NCBI GenBank assembly: GCA_022800625.1
Contig: JAAWQR010000019.1
Span: 1-47,570, forward strand
Length of the DNA stretch: 47,570 bases
Direction: 5' to 3'
DNA from: Clostridiales bacterium
Lineage (GTDB): Bacteria; Bacillota; Clostridia; Oscillospirales; CAG-272
Shown here: piece by piece, positions 7,943 through 14,806 of the stretch
Position numbering within the stretch: the stretch's first letter is position 1
Layout of the letters: each line of letters starts with the position of its first letter
Program-made: the position numbers and the translations under genes
The notes under the pieces: model-generated
The model's database searches: none
The model's input: the letters and a program-made list of their open reading frames with translations, nothing else
What the model was told of the DNA's origin: nothing

Positions 7943-9238
7943 ATGCTTGATTTAAAATTCATAAGAGAAAATCCGGATATTGTCAAACAGAATATAAAGA
8001 ATAAATTTCAGGATTCAAAGCTGCCGCTGGTGGACGAGCTTATAGCTCTTGATGCTGAAAACCGTGCTGTGATGAAAGAAGCCGATGATATGCGCGCAAA
8101 CCGCAACAAAATATCAAAGATGATCGGCGGACTTATGGCACAGGGCAAGCGCGAGGAAGCGGAAGAAGCAAAGCGTCAGGTCAGCGAACAGTCGGCGCGC
8201 CTTGCGGAAGCTGAGGCAAAGGAAGCAGAGCTTGGCGAAAAGATCAAAAAGATTCAGATGGTTATCCCGAACATAATTGAACCGTCTGTTCCGATTGGCC
8301 GCGATGACAGCGAGAACGTTGAGGTCACAAAGTACGGCGAGCCTGTAGTACCCGACTTTGAGATACCGTACCATTCTGAAATTATGGAGAATTTTGCGGG
8401 GCTCGACCTTGACAGCGCTCGCCGAGTTGCAGGAAACGGATTTTACTATCTCATGGGAGATATTGCGAGACTTCATTCTGCGGTGATCTCATATGCGAGA
8501 GATTTTATGATAGACCGCGGCTTCACCTACTGCGTACCTCCTTATATGATTCGCTCGGGAGTTGTGACGGGCGTTATGAGTTTTGCCGAGATGGACGCTA
8601 TGATGTACAAGATCGAAGGCGAAGATCTTTACCTCATCGGAACGAGCGAACACTCCATGATCGGTAAATTTATAGATCAGATTCTTCCCGAAGCTGAGCT
8701 TCCGTATACTCTTACATCATATTCTCCCTGCTTCCGCAAGGAAAAGGGCGCTCACGGAATTGAGGAGCGCGGCGTATACAGAATTCACCAGTTTGAAAAA
8801 CAGGAAATGATCGTTGTCTGCAAACCCGAAGAGAGCGCGATGTGGTTCGACCGTCTGTGGCAGAACACCGTTGATCTCTTCCGTTCGCTTGATATTCCGG
8901 TCAGAACGCTTGAGTGCTGCTCTGGTGACCTTGCAGATCTTAAAGTTAAATCCTTTGACGTTGAGGCTTGGTCGCCGAGACAGAAGAAGTATTTTGAAGT
9001 GGGAAGCTGTTCAAATCTCGGAGACGCGCAGGCGCGACGCCTGAAAATCCGTGTAAACGGCGAGAACGGCAAAAAGTATTTGGCTCATACGCTCAACAAC
9101 ACCGTTGTGGCTCCGCCGAGAATGCTGATTGCGTTCCTTGAAAATAATCTGAATGGGGATATGTCTGTTTCTATTCCCGAGGTTCTCAGACCTTACATGG
9201 GCGGAAAAGAGAAGCTTGTTCCTTGCAAAAATAAATAA
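7943..9238 (+). CDS. serS: Serine-tRNA ligase
   Basis: A 431-residue class II aminoacyl-tRNA synthetase that charges tRNA-Ser. The N-terminal long coiled-coil tRNA arm spans about residues 25-105 (MLDLKFIRENPDIVKQN start). The core carries TSEHSMIG, motif 2 (SPCFRKEKGAHG, then GVYRIHQFEKQE) and motif 3 near the C-terminus (TLNNTVVAPPRMLIAFLENN). GAAGGGA precedes the ATG. No T-box leader is present in the 34-bp gap, so expression should follow typA. A strong terminator sits directly downstream. Confidence 0.96.
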   Translation: MLDLKFIRENPDIVKQNIKNKFQDSKLPLVDELIALDAENRAVMKEADDMRANRNKISKMIGGLMAQGKREEAEEAKRQVSEQSARLAEAEAKEAELGEKIKKIQMVIPNIIEPSVPIGRDDSENVEVTKYGEPVVPDFEIPYHSEIMENFAGLDLDSARRVAGNGFYYLMGDIARLHSAVISYARDFMIDRGFTYCVPPYMIRSGVVTGVMSFAEMDAMMYKIEGEDLYLIGTSEHSMIGKFIDQILPEAELPYTLTSYSPCFRKEKGAHGIEERGVYRIHQFEKQEMIVVCKPEESAMWFDRLWQNTVDLFRSLDIPVRTLECCSGDLADLKVKSFDVEAWSPRQKKYFEVGSCSNLGDAQARRLKIRVNGENGKKYLAHTLNNTVVAPPRMLIAFLENNLNGDMSVSIPEVLRPYMGGKEKLVPCKNK

Positions 9239-9247
9239 AACAGTTGA

Positions 9248-9287
9248 ACCTCGCGGAATGCAGATGTGCGCTCCGCGAGATTTTTTA
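9248..9287 (+). terminator. Terminator after serS
   Basis: CTCGCGGA (9250-9257) pairs with TCCGCGAG (9272-9279), followed by ATTTTTT. The same hairpin, with one base changed in the stem, recurs at 11369-11407. Confidence 0.85.
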
Positions 9288-9428
9288 TGCTCTGCGGCGT
9301 GAATATTCGATCATTCATATGGAATTGTGCGTTCTGACGAATAAATTGATGTAACACTATTTTATTTACCAAATAACAAGTGAATATTATTGCAATTTAA
9401 CGAAAATTATATTTTTGTAGTAATATAA

Positions 9429-9457
9429 TTGACATGATATTTAATAAATGATATACT
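9429..9457 (+). promoter_or_regulatory. Consensus promoter, cassette copy 1
   Basis: TTGACA (9429-9434), a 17-nt spacer and TATACT (9452-9457). It should drive the metzincin gene and the first lipoprotein gene. Confidence 0.8.
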
Positions 9458-9494
9458 TGTATCAGAGGAAAATATTAGAAATGGAGTGATACCG

Positions 9495-9527
9495 ATGCAG
9501 AATTTACTAATGCTTGATCTTATTTGA
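9495..9527 (+). other. Possible leader micro-ORF (10 codons), copy 1
   Basis: ATG in GATACCGATGCAG opens a 10-codon frame ending in TGA, preceded by TGGAGTG. The corresponding place in copy 2 also has a short frame. Translation is unproven; it may be a remnant of a gene start. Confidence 0.2.
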
Positions 9528-9634
9528 GACTTAAATTTATTAAGCGGTAATTGAGTGCTTGCTGTGCATAAGTCTTAAATTGTCAAGTAACTGTTTCTCT
9601 TATTTAATTTATAAAAAATCAGGAGGATTAAAAA

Positions 9635-10579
9635 ATGCGCAGAAAATTTTTTGCACTGATATTTGTAGGATTTCTCACAGTGATTTTAAGTGTTGCAGTA
9701 AATGCTAATCCCGACGGACCGAGAATTACAAACCCAATACAGTATAGCGAACATAAAATTGGATCGGATGTAAAAATCTATTGGAAAGCACCTGACTCTA
9801 AATACGGCTCTGTTGATCATTATGTTATATCTATTAGAAAGTTTTATACTAAAGAGAATGTAAATAATAGTTCTTCCGGTTCATTGATTGTGGATAACAT
9901 ACCTTGCCCGAAATTGACTACATCATGCACGATAAGTGGTTCAATGTTGGAAAAATATTATCTTGAATCTACTGCTGATAAAAAGTATAGAAAATATCGT
10001 ATATCTGTTTGCGCTGTTATGGAAGATGGAACAAAGCGGTGGTCGAATCATCAATATTTTTACATTTCAGCTCATAATACACCAGCAGATAAGCCTATTT
10101 CTTTTCATATATATAATGGATTTACGACAGATAGCAAAAATCAAGTATATTATGCTTGCCAAAACTGGAATAATAAGTTAGATATAGGAAGAGAGATAGT
10201 TAATACCTACCCGTTCACGATGGGAACTAACGATATAGATGTTAATCTTAATGACAGGGTAAATATTGTAACTAAAAGTAATTTAAAAGCTACAGGAGGT
10301 ATAATGACAACATATATTATTAGAAATTCTGATTACAAACTTCGTGAATCGGATATTATGGTTAATTCATATCATTCATGGGCAAATTCATCTCAGCCTG
10401 AAAAATACAACTTTTATAATGCGATAACGCATGAAATTGGACATGTTGTTGGCTTGACAGATAAGTATGATTCGTGGGCAACAGAGTGGACAATGTATGG
10501 TTACGCAGATTATAATGAGGACAAAAAAATAACATTGACATTACGTGATATTGCGAATGGGATCTCTTTGTACGATTAG
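9635..10579 (+). CDS. Secreted metzincin-type zinc metalloprotease with an N-terminal Fn3-like region
   Basis: A 314-residue exported protein. Residues 1-24 are a signal peptide (MRRKFF, hydrophobic core, VNANPDG). About residues 30-148 look like a fibronectin-III-type beta domain (VKIYWKAPDSKYGSVDHYVI and later YRKYRISVCAV). The C-terminal catalytic part holds the zinc site HEIGHVVGLTD: His266, Glu267, His270 and Asp276 as third ligand, as in snapalysin-like (M7) enzymes. A downstream Met287 in WTMYGY fits the metzincin Met-turn. It probably cuts proteins or peptides outside the cell. AGGAGG precedes the ATG. Base composition is clearly more A/T-rich than typA-serS, which suggests later acquisition. 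It is followed after 42 bp by the first lipoprotein gene. The exact peptidase family is uncertain. Confidence 0.75.
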   Translation: MRRKFFALIFVGFLTVILSVAVNANPDGPRITNPIQYSEHKIGSDVKIYWKAPDSKYGSVDHYVISIRKFYTKENVNNSSSGSLIVDNIPCPKLTTSCTISGSMLEKYYLESTADKKYRKYRISVCAVMEDGTKRWSNHQYFYISAHNTPADKPISFHIYNGFTTDSKNQVYYACQNWNNKLDIGREIVNTYPFTMGTNDIDVNLNDRVNIVTKSNLKATGGIMTTYIIRNSDYKLRESDIMVNSYHSWANSSQPEKYNFYNAITHEIGHVVGLTDKYDSWATEWTMYGYADYNEDKKITLTLRDIANGISLYD

Positions 10580-10621
10580 TAAATCAATAATTTATATAAA
10601 TTAAATACGGAGGAATAGCTT

Positions 10622-11350
10622 ATGAAAAAAGTATTGGCCATAGCATTAGCATCGGCACTGTTAATCGCAGCATCGTTCAGCCTGTACGGCTGCGCCGAAA
10701 ACAAAACAGAGCCTGCGCCGTCAGTTACCGAAACGGAAAAACAAACGGAAACAGAAGAAAAGAAAATTCTTGAAATTCATCATTTAATTGTTGAGCCGGA
10801 TTATGAGTATCAATTATATCTTTCCGATGATGTTATTTTAGGAGAAGTTATTGAAGAACTTGAAAGTGGATATACAAATCCTGACAGAACAAAAGATATC
10901 ATAAACGCTTGGCAAACTAAGTATGTTGTGAGGGTCGATAAATCATATAAAAACGTTTTAAAGGAAGGAGAAGAAATAGAGGTAATTACATGGAATAGAA
11001 TAGGGTTATATCCTGAAGATGAAGAAAACTATCAAATAGAAAATGACGAAGAGGAATTTTACCTTAAAAAAGGGCAACACGGCGTTTTTATGTTGAATTA
11101 TGATGAGCGTGACAAGCTGTATGATATTGTTTATGAGAAAGAAGGCATATTCGAGCCAATGGAATCAGGCGTTGCTTTAATAAACGAGGACTCGGCAGAA
11201 GTCTATGCCTCACCGAGCTTTGAGATCACGCTTGACCAAATACCTGCCGATATTGAACGTGCAGATGAAAAATTCGGCGACCGCGACGAAACCCCGGTAA
11301 ACGGCGGCGGAATTTTCGTTGATGAAAGTCAGAGTAATGAGGTAGAATGA
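10622..11350 (+). CDS. Lipoprotein with an OB-fold (TIMP/NTR)-like region, paralogue A
   Basis: A 242-residue lipoprotein: lipobox SLYGC with Cys24 as the lipidated residue, then an acidic Thr/Glu-rich linker. The central region (about 55-175) has the pattern SDDVILGEV, YVVRVDKSYKN, EGEEIEV and FYLKKGQHGVFML. This is the alternating pattern I associate with bacterial OB-fold domains of the TIMP/NTR kind, but the assignment is only by eye. The last 70 residues are almost the same as in the paralogue at 11707, while the middle has diverged. It sits 42 bp after the metzincin gene, so the two are probably co-transcribed from 9429. The function is not known; a role in inhibiting or anchoring the protease is an inference. 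Confidence 0.75.
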   Translation: MKKVLAIALASALLIAASFSLYGCAENKTEPAPSVTETEKQTETEEKKILEIHHLIVEPDYEYQLYLSDDVILGEVIEELESGYTNPDRTKDIINAWQTKYVVRVDKSYKNVLKEGEEIEVITWNRIGLYPEDEENYQIENDEEEFYLKKGQHGVFMLNYDERDKLYDIVYEKEGIFEPMESGVALINEDSAEVYASPSFEITLDQIPADIERADEKFGDRDETPVNGGGIFVDESQSNEVE

Positions 11351-11368
11351 GTTAAAATATATAAAAAA

Positions 11369-11407
11369 CCTCGCGGAATGCCGATGTGCGCTCTGCGAGT
11401 TTTTTTC
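11369..11407 (+). terminator. Terminator after lipoprotein A
   Basis: CTCGCGGA and TCTGCGAG form the stem, followed by seven T residues. It is homologous to the serS terminator at 9248. Confidence 0.85.
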
Positions 11408-11557
11408 GTCTTGGATTATGCTTTACAGTGAGGGCAAGCAATTTTTATGACAAATGTGCATTCTGACAAATAAATCTCGAAAATATGGTTTTGTTCACCC
11501 AATAATAAGCGAATATTACTGCAATTCAACGAAAATTATATTTTTGTAATAATATAA

Positions 11558-11586
11558 TTGACAAGATATTCAACAAATGATATACT
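11558..11586 (+). promoter_or_regulatory. Consensus promoter, cassette copy 2
   Basis: TTGACA (11558-11563), a 17-nt spacer and TATACT (11581-11586), with the same core as the promoter at 9429. Confidence 0.8.
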
Positions 11587-11623
11587 TGTATCAGAGGAAG
11601 ATATTAGAAAGGCTGTGATACCG

Positions 11624-11650
11624 ATGCAGAAGAATCGGATACTATTGTAA
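11624..11650 (+). other. Possible leader micro-ORF (8 codons), copy 2
   Basis: ATGCAG in the same context as 9495, closed by TAA after 8 codons. Only the first two codons are shared with copy 1, so peptide sequence is not conserved. Translation is unproven. Confidence 0.2.
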
Positions 11651-11706
11651 ATGCTATATTCTTGCTTGATTTAAAACAATATCGAACAGATGCTGAGGAT
11701 TAACTT

Positions 11707-12462
11707 ATGAAAAAAGTAATAAAAGTAGCACTAGCATCGGCGCTTCTGCTTGCATCGTCATTCAGCCTATACAGTTGTGCTGAAAATAAGGAAAAACCTT
11801 TGGACTCAAGCCATGATACGGAAAAACAAACAGAAATCGCCGAAACAGAATTGCCGAAACGCTTTCTATCTGTAAATACGAGCAGGCCTGAGCCTGATTA
11901 TGAAACTCAATTATGGAATTCGGATGATGTAGTGCTCGGCGAGGTTGTTGAGGAACTTGAAGCGATACCCGACCCTGAAACTGAAGGAGTATACAGCTAT
12001 GGCTTTATAACGCCTTATCGTTTCAAGGTAGAAAAATCATATAAGGGTCTGATTGAAGAAGGAGACACCATTACTGTACATGTGTGGAACTTCCCGGAGA
12101 CTATCACCGAGGACGGAGAAGTATTCGCAGTTGTATCAGACACGAAAGATTTTTATCTCCATGAAGGTCAGCGCGGTGTTTTCATGCTCAAACATTCTGA
12201 TTACCTTTCAGACGATAAGGAGTCAGGTGAATTCAGAGTGGCTTATAAAGAAGAAGGCATATTCGAGCCGAAGGAATCAGGCATTGCTTTAATAAACGAA
12301 GATAGCGCGGAAGTCTACGCTTCACCGAGCTTTGAGATCACGCTTGATCAGATATCCGCAGATATTGAACGTGCAGACGAAAAATTCGGCGACCGCGACG
12401 AAGCCCCGGTAAACGGCGGCGGTATTTTCGTTGATGAAGGTCAGAGTAATGAAGTCGAATAA
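11707..12462 (+). CDS. Lipoprotein with an OB-fold (TIMP/NTR)-like region, paralogue B
   Basis: A 251-residue paralogue of the gene at 10622. The lipobox is SLYSC, followed by a charged linker. The central domain keeps SDDVVLGEVVEELE, YRFKVEKSYKG, EGDTITVHVWN and FYLHEGQRGVFML, which fits an OB-fold-like beta barrel. The C-terminal 70 residues (from EEGIFEP to QSNEVE) are nearly identical to paralogue A, whereas the centre shares only the framework residues. That mosaic points to gene conversion or selection on the tail. It has its own promoter copy and is followed by a hairpin at 12478-12511. The role is unknown; the protein should be lipid-anchored at the outer face of the membrane. Confidence 0.75.
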   Translation: MKKVIKVALASALLLASSFSLYSCAENKEKPLDSSHDTEKQTEIAETELPKRFLSVNTSRPEPDYETQLWNSDDVVLGEVVEELEAIPDPETEGVYSYGFITPYRFKVEKSYKGLIEEGDTITVHVWNFPETITEDGEVFAVVSDTKDFYLHEGQRGVFMLKHSDYLSDDKESGEFRVAYKEEGIFEPKESGIALINEDSAEVYASPSFEITLDQISADIERADEKFGDRDEAPVNGGGIFVDEGQSNEVE

Positions 12463-12476
12463 GTTTAAGTATATAA

Positions 12477-12512
12477 AAATGACGCTCTGTATAACAGCAG
12501 GGCGTCATTTCG
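12477..12512. terminator. Hairpin between convergent genes
   Basis: AAATGACGC pairs with GCGTCATTT with an imperfect inner stem. The A-rich and T-rich flanks are short, so it is a modest terminator that could serve both directions. Confidence 0.55.
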
Positions 12513-12540
12513 TGTATAGCTTTATAAATCAGCTTTTGAT

Positions 12541-12738
12541 TCAGTGATTTTCAGAGCAGCGGCAGCCTGAATTCTTTAAAATAAATGATTCACAATCTGT
12601 GCACTGAACAACGGTAGGATTCTTTTCGTGCGTGCCGATTCTGATTCTGTTCAGCGCGCAGAAGTTATCGTCTGTTGAATGGTTAGCGCACTGAGTAACA
12701 GTGCACTCTATGCTGTGATTGCAGTTCTTGTTATCCAT
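12541..12738 (-). CDS. Small Cys-rich DUF1540-like protein
   Basis: A 65-residue protein with the pattern HSIECTVTQCANHS, FCALNRIRIG and QCTDCESF, matching DUF1540-type metal-binding-like proteins common in Clostridia (several spaced Cys and His, no signal peptide). Function is unknown; metal binding is likely from the Cys pattern. The start is uncertain. ATG at 12738 is preferred because the conserved part begins directly after it. An in-frame ATG at 12747 and a GTG at 12759 would add three or seven residues. Confidence 0.75.
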   Translation of the reverse strand: MDNKNCNHSIECTVTQCANHSTDDNFCALNRIRIGTHEKNPTVVQCTDCESFILKNSGCRCSENH

Positions 12739-12764
12739 AGTTATGACCATCTCTTTCACTATAA

Positions 12765-12786
12765 TTTGAAATCAATCGATTTCAAA
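12765..12786. promoter_or_regulatory. Palindromic operator candidate before the DUF1540 gene
   Basis: TTTGAAATC (12765-12773), four bases, then GATTTCAAA (12778-12786): a perfect 9-bp inverted repeat immediately upstream of the start region. The regulator is not known. Confidence 0.5.
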
Positions 12787-12938
12787 TAAAGTATGCGCGA
12801 TTTCAGCCTGAGATATGCAGTAAGTTTATTTTCAAATGTTTAATTGACGCATATCGGCACATTATATAATAAGTATAATGACCTGAAAAACATTATATAT
12901 AAATTCAGGCGAATAAAACACAAAATTTATATTTTTAC

Positions 12939-12967
12939 TTGACTTATGTTCATTTTAGTGATATAAT
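12939..12967 (+). promoter_or_regulatory. Promoter of the ABC importer operon, within a GTTCA/TGAAC palindrome
   Basis: TTGACT (12939-12944), a 17-nt spacer and TATAAT (12962-12967) with an extended TGA. The -10 is flanked by imperfect arms GTTCATTTTA (12948-12957) and TAAATTGAAC (12973-12982), which look like an operator. Confidence 0.7.
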
Positions 12968-13053
12968 CATGATAAATTGAACACGAGCTGATAAAAATTA
13001 AAGCTGTTCAAAAATAAAAGTTGAAATTTCGTAATAAGGAAAGGACTAACTCT

Positions 13054-14049
13054 ATGAAAACAGGTTTCAAAAGATTTTCAGCGCTTCTCCTGTCAGCTGT
13101 AATGCTTACGGCTACTCTTGTATCATGCGGAGAAAAGAAAAAGAGCATAACCGTTTACGCCTCGTCCGAGGATTTCAGAATTGAAATGGCTCAGAAGATG
13201 GTAAATGAAAAGTTCCCAGAATATGACGTAAAAATAGAATACATGTCAACAGGAGACTTGTCCGCTAAGATGATCGCCGAGGGCAAAGATGCCGATGCCG
13301 ATATCATCTATGAGCTTGAGAATCCATATCTCGAAAAGATAAGCGATAACCTTGCTACTCTCGACAATGTTGATTACAGCATATTTGTGGATTCTTTGGT
13401 CAGCCCGAACCACAAATATGTACCTCTTGTAATAGCAAGCGGTGCTATCATTATAAATGAAAAGATGCTCGAAGAAAAAGGACTCCCCGTTCCGGAAAGC
13501 TATGACGATCTCTTAAAGCCGGAATATAAGGGACTTATCTCCATGCCGAACCCCAAATCATCGGGAACAGGTTACATTTTCTATCTCAGCATGGTAAATG
13601 AGCGCGGAGAAGAAGCTGCTCTCGAATACTTCGACAGCCTTGCAGAAAATATCTCAGGTCAGGGCTTTACAACTTCGGGCTCAGGTCCTATGCAGGCTCT
13701 TAAAATGGGCGAGGCTGCAATAGCTCTCGGACTTACGATGTCCGCTGCAACCGAAAATTCCAACGGCTCGGATTATACGATCAAGTACTTTGAAGAAGGC
13801 GCACCGTATACGGTCTACTCTTCTGCTGTTATCGAAGGCAGACAAAACGATGAAGATGTAATGAAGGTATTTAACTACATTGTAAGCGATGTTTGCCCGA
13901 AAGATAAAGAGCTTTTCTCACCTGAAAAAATCTATAAGGATCGCGATTTCACTATCGAAAATTATCCAACAGATATAAATTATGCCGACATGAAGGACGT
14001 GTCCGACATTAACGTAAAAGAGGATCTTCTTAACAAATGGAAATACTAA
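13054..14049 (+). CDS. ABC transporter substrate-binding lipoprotein (family 1 type)
   Basis: A 331-residue periplasmic-binding-fold lipoprotein. The signal is [13 protein letters not shown] with lipobox LVSC, then [16 protein letters not shown], the typical first strand of iron, polyamine, thiamine and aminoethylphosphonate binders. [12 protein letters not shown] and [17 protein letters not shown] line the expected cleft. The ATG at 13054 is chosen because AAGGAAAGGA precedes it and it starts the signal peptide; an upstream in-frame TTG at 13021 gives an unlikely charged extension. It overlaps the ATPase gene by 13 bp, so the three genes form one operon. Ferric iron and 2-aminoethylphosphonate are both plausible ligands; sequence alone does not decide. 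Confidence 0.85.
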   Translation: MKTGFKRFSALLLSAVMLTATLVSCGEKKKSITVYASSEDFRIEMAQKMVNEKFPEYDVKIEYMSTGDLSAKMIAEGKDADADIIYELENPYLEKISDNLATLDNVDYSIFVDSLVSPNHKYVPLVIASGAIIINEKMLEEKGLPVPESYDDLLKPEYKGLISMPNPKSSGTGYIFYLSMVNERGEEAALEYFDSLAENISGQGFTTSGSGPMQALKMGEAAIALGLTMSAATENSNGSDYTIKYFEEGAPYTVYSSAVIEGRQNDEDVMKVFNYIVSDVCPKDKELFSPEKIYKDRDFTIENYPTDINYADMKDVSDINVKEDLLNKWKY

Positions 14050-14792
14050 GAGTTACAAATCTCACTAAAAAGTTCGGCGAGCGAACAGCGCTTGATAATG
14101 TTTCCTTTTCGGTCGAGGATGGAGAATTTCTCTCTATCCTCGGCCCTTCGGGTTGCGGTAAAACGACTCTTCTCCGAATTTTGATAGGCCTGCTGGGCGC
14201 AGATTCGGGAACTGTTACGGAGCGCGGTGAGGATATTACAAACGCTCCGTCCGACAAGAGAAAAATGGGCATTGTTTTTCAGAATTACGCCCTTTTCGAA
14301 AACATGACAGTTTTGAAAAATGTTGAGTATGCCATGAAATTCCGTCCCGAACTTAAATCGGGGGCGAGAGATCGTGCGCGCGAGCTGATAGATCAGGTCG
14401 GTCTTGCAGAGCATATGAATAAGTATCCGAGCGAACTGTCGGGAGGACAGCAACAGAGAGTTGCGATTGCGAGAACTCTTGCTCTGAAGCCTGATATCAT
14501 ACTTTTTGACGAGCCGATGAGCGCGCTTGACGTTGCAACCCGTCTTTCCCTCAGACGCGAGCTGAAAGATATTCAGAAAAATTCGGGTACTACAATGATT
14601 TACATAACTCATGACCAAGAGGAAGCGTTTGCGATGTCAGATCGCATTATGGTCATGGGGGAAGCAAGAATTCATCAGCTTGATACGCCTGATAATATAC
14701 TTGATGCTCCCGCTGACGATTATGTCAGAGAATTTGTCATAGACAACCTGAAGGCTAAAATCGAATCTCTCGCAAAATATATGAGAAACTGA
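14037..14792 (+). CDS. ABC transporter ATP-binding protein
   Basis: A 251-residue ATPase that powers the importer. Walker A is GPSGCGKTT (36-44), Q-loop [11 protein letters not shown], signature [12 protein letters not shown], Walker [12 protein letters not shown], and the H-loop is ITHD. It is shorter than typical FbpC or PotA (about 350 residues) because the C-terminal TOBE regulatory domain is missing, so substrate-dependent inhibition through that domain is not expected. The ATG lies inside the 3' end of the binding-protein gene, showing translational coupling, and the permease gene begins 14 bp downstream. Confidence 0.92.
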   Translation: MEILRVTNLTKKFGERTALDNVSFSVEDGEFLSILGPSGCGKTTLLRILIGLLGADSGTVTERGEDITNAPSDKRKMGIVFQNYALFENMTVLKNVEYAMKFRPELKSGARDRARELIDQVGLAEHMNKYPSELSGGQQQRVAIARTLALKPDIILFDEPMSALDVATRLSLRRELKDIQKNSGTTMIYITHDQEEAFAMSDRIMVMGEARIHQLDTPDNILDAPADDYVREFVIDNLKAKIESLAKYMRN

Positions 14793-14806
14793 CGAGGCGA
14801 GCCGTT

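Larger units (their letters stand above)
9248..9502 (+). repeat. Direct repeat copy 1: terminator plus promoter cassette
   Basis: This stretch is repeated, with substitutions, at 11368-11631. The shared parts run from the CTCGCGGAATGC terminator hairpin, through an A/T-rich spacer with the segment AACGAAAATTATATTTTTGT, to the TTGACA-17-TATACT promoter and the end sequence GTGATACCGATGCAGAA. Copy 1 precedes the metzincin gene. Confidence 0.85.
11368..11631 (+). repeat. Direct repeat copy 2: terminator plus promoter cassette
   Basis: Matches 9248-9502 over nearly its whole length, including the terminator hairpin, the AACGAAAATTATATTTTTGT segment, the promoter and the GTGATACCGATGCAGAA end. 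Copy 2 precedes the second lipoprotein gene directly, without a protease gene. Confidence 0.85.
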
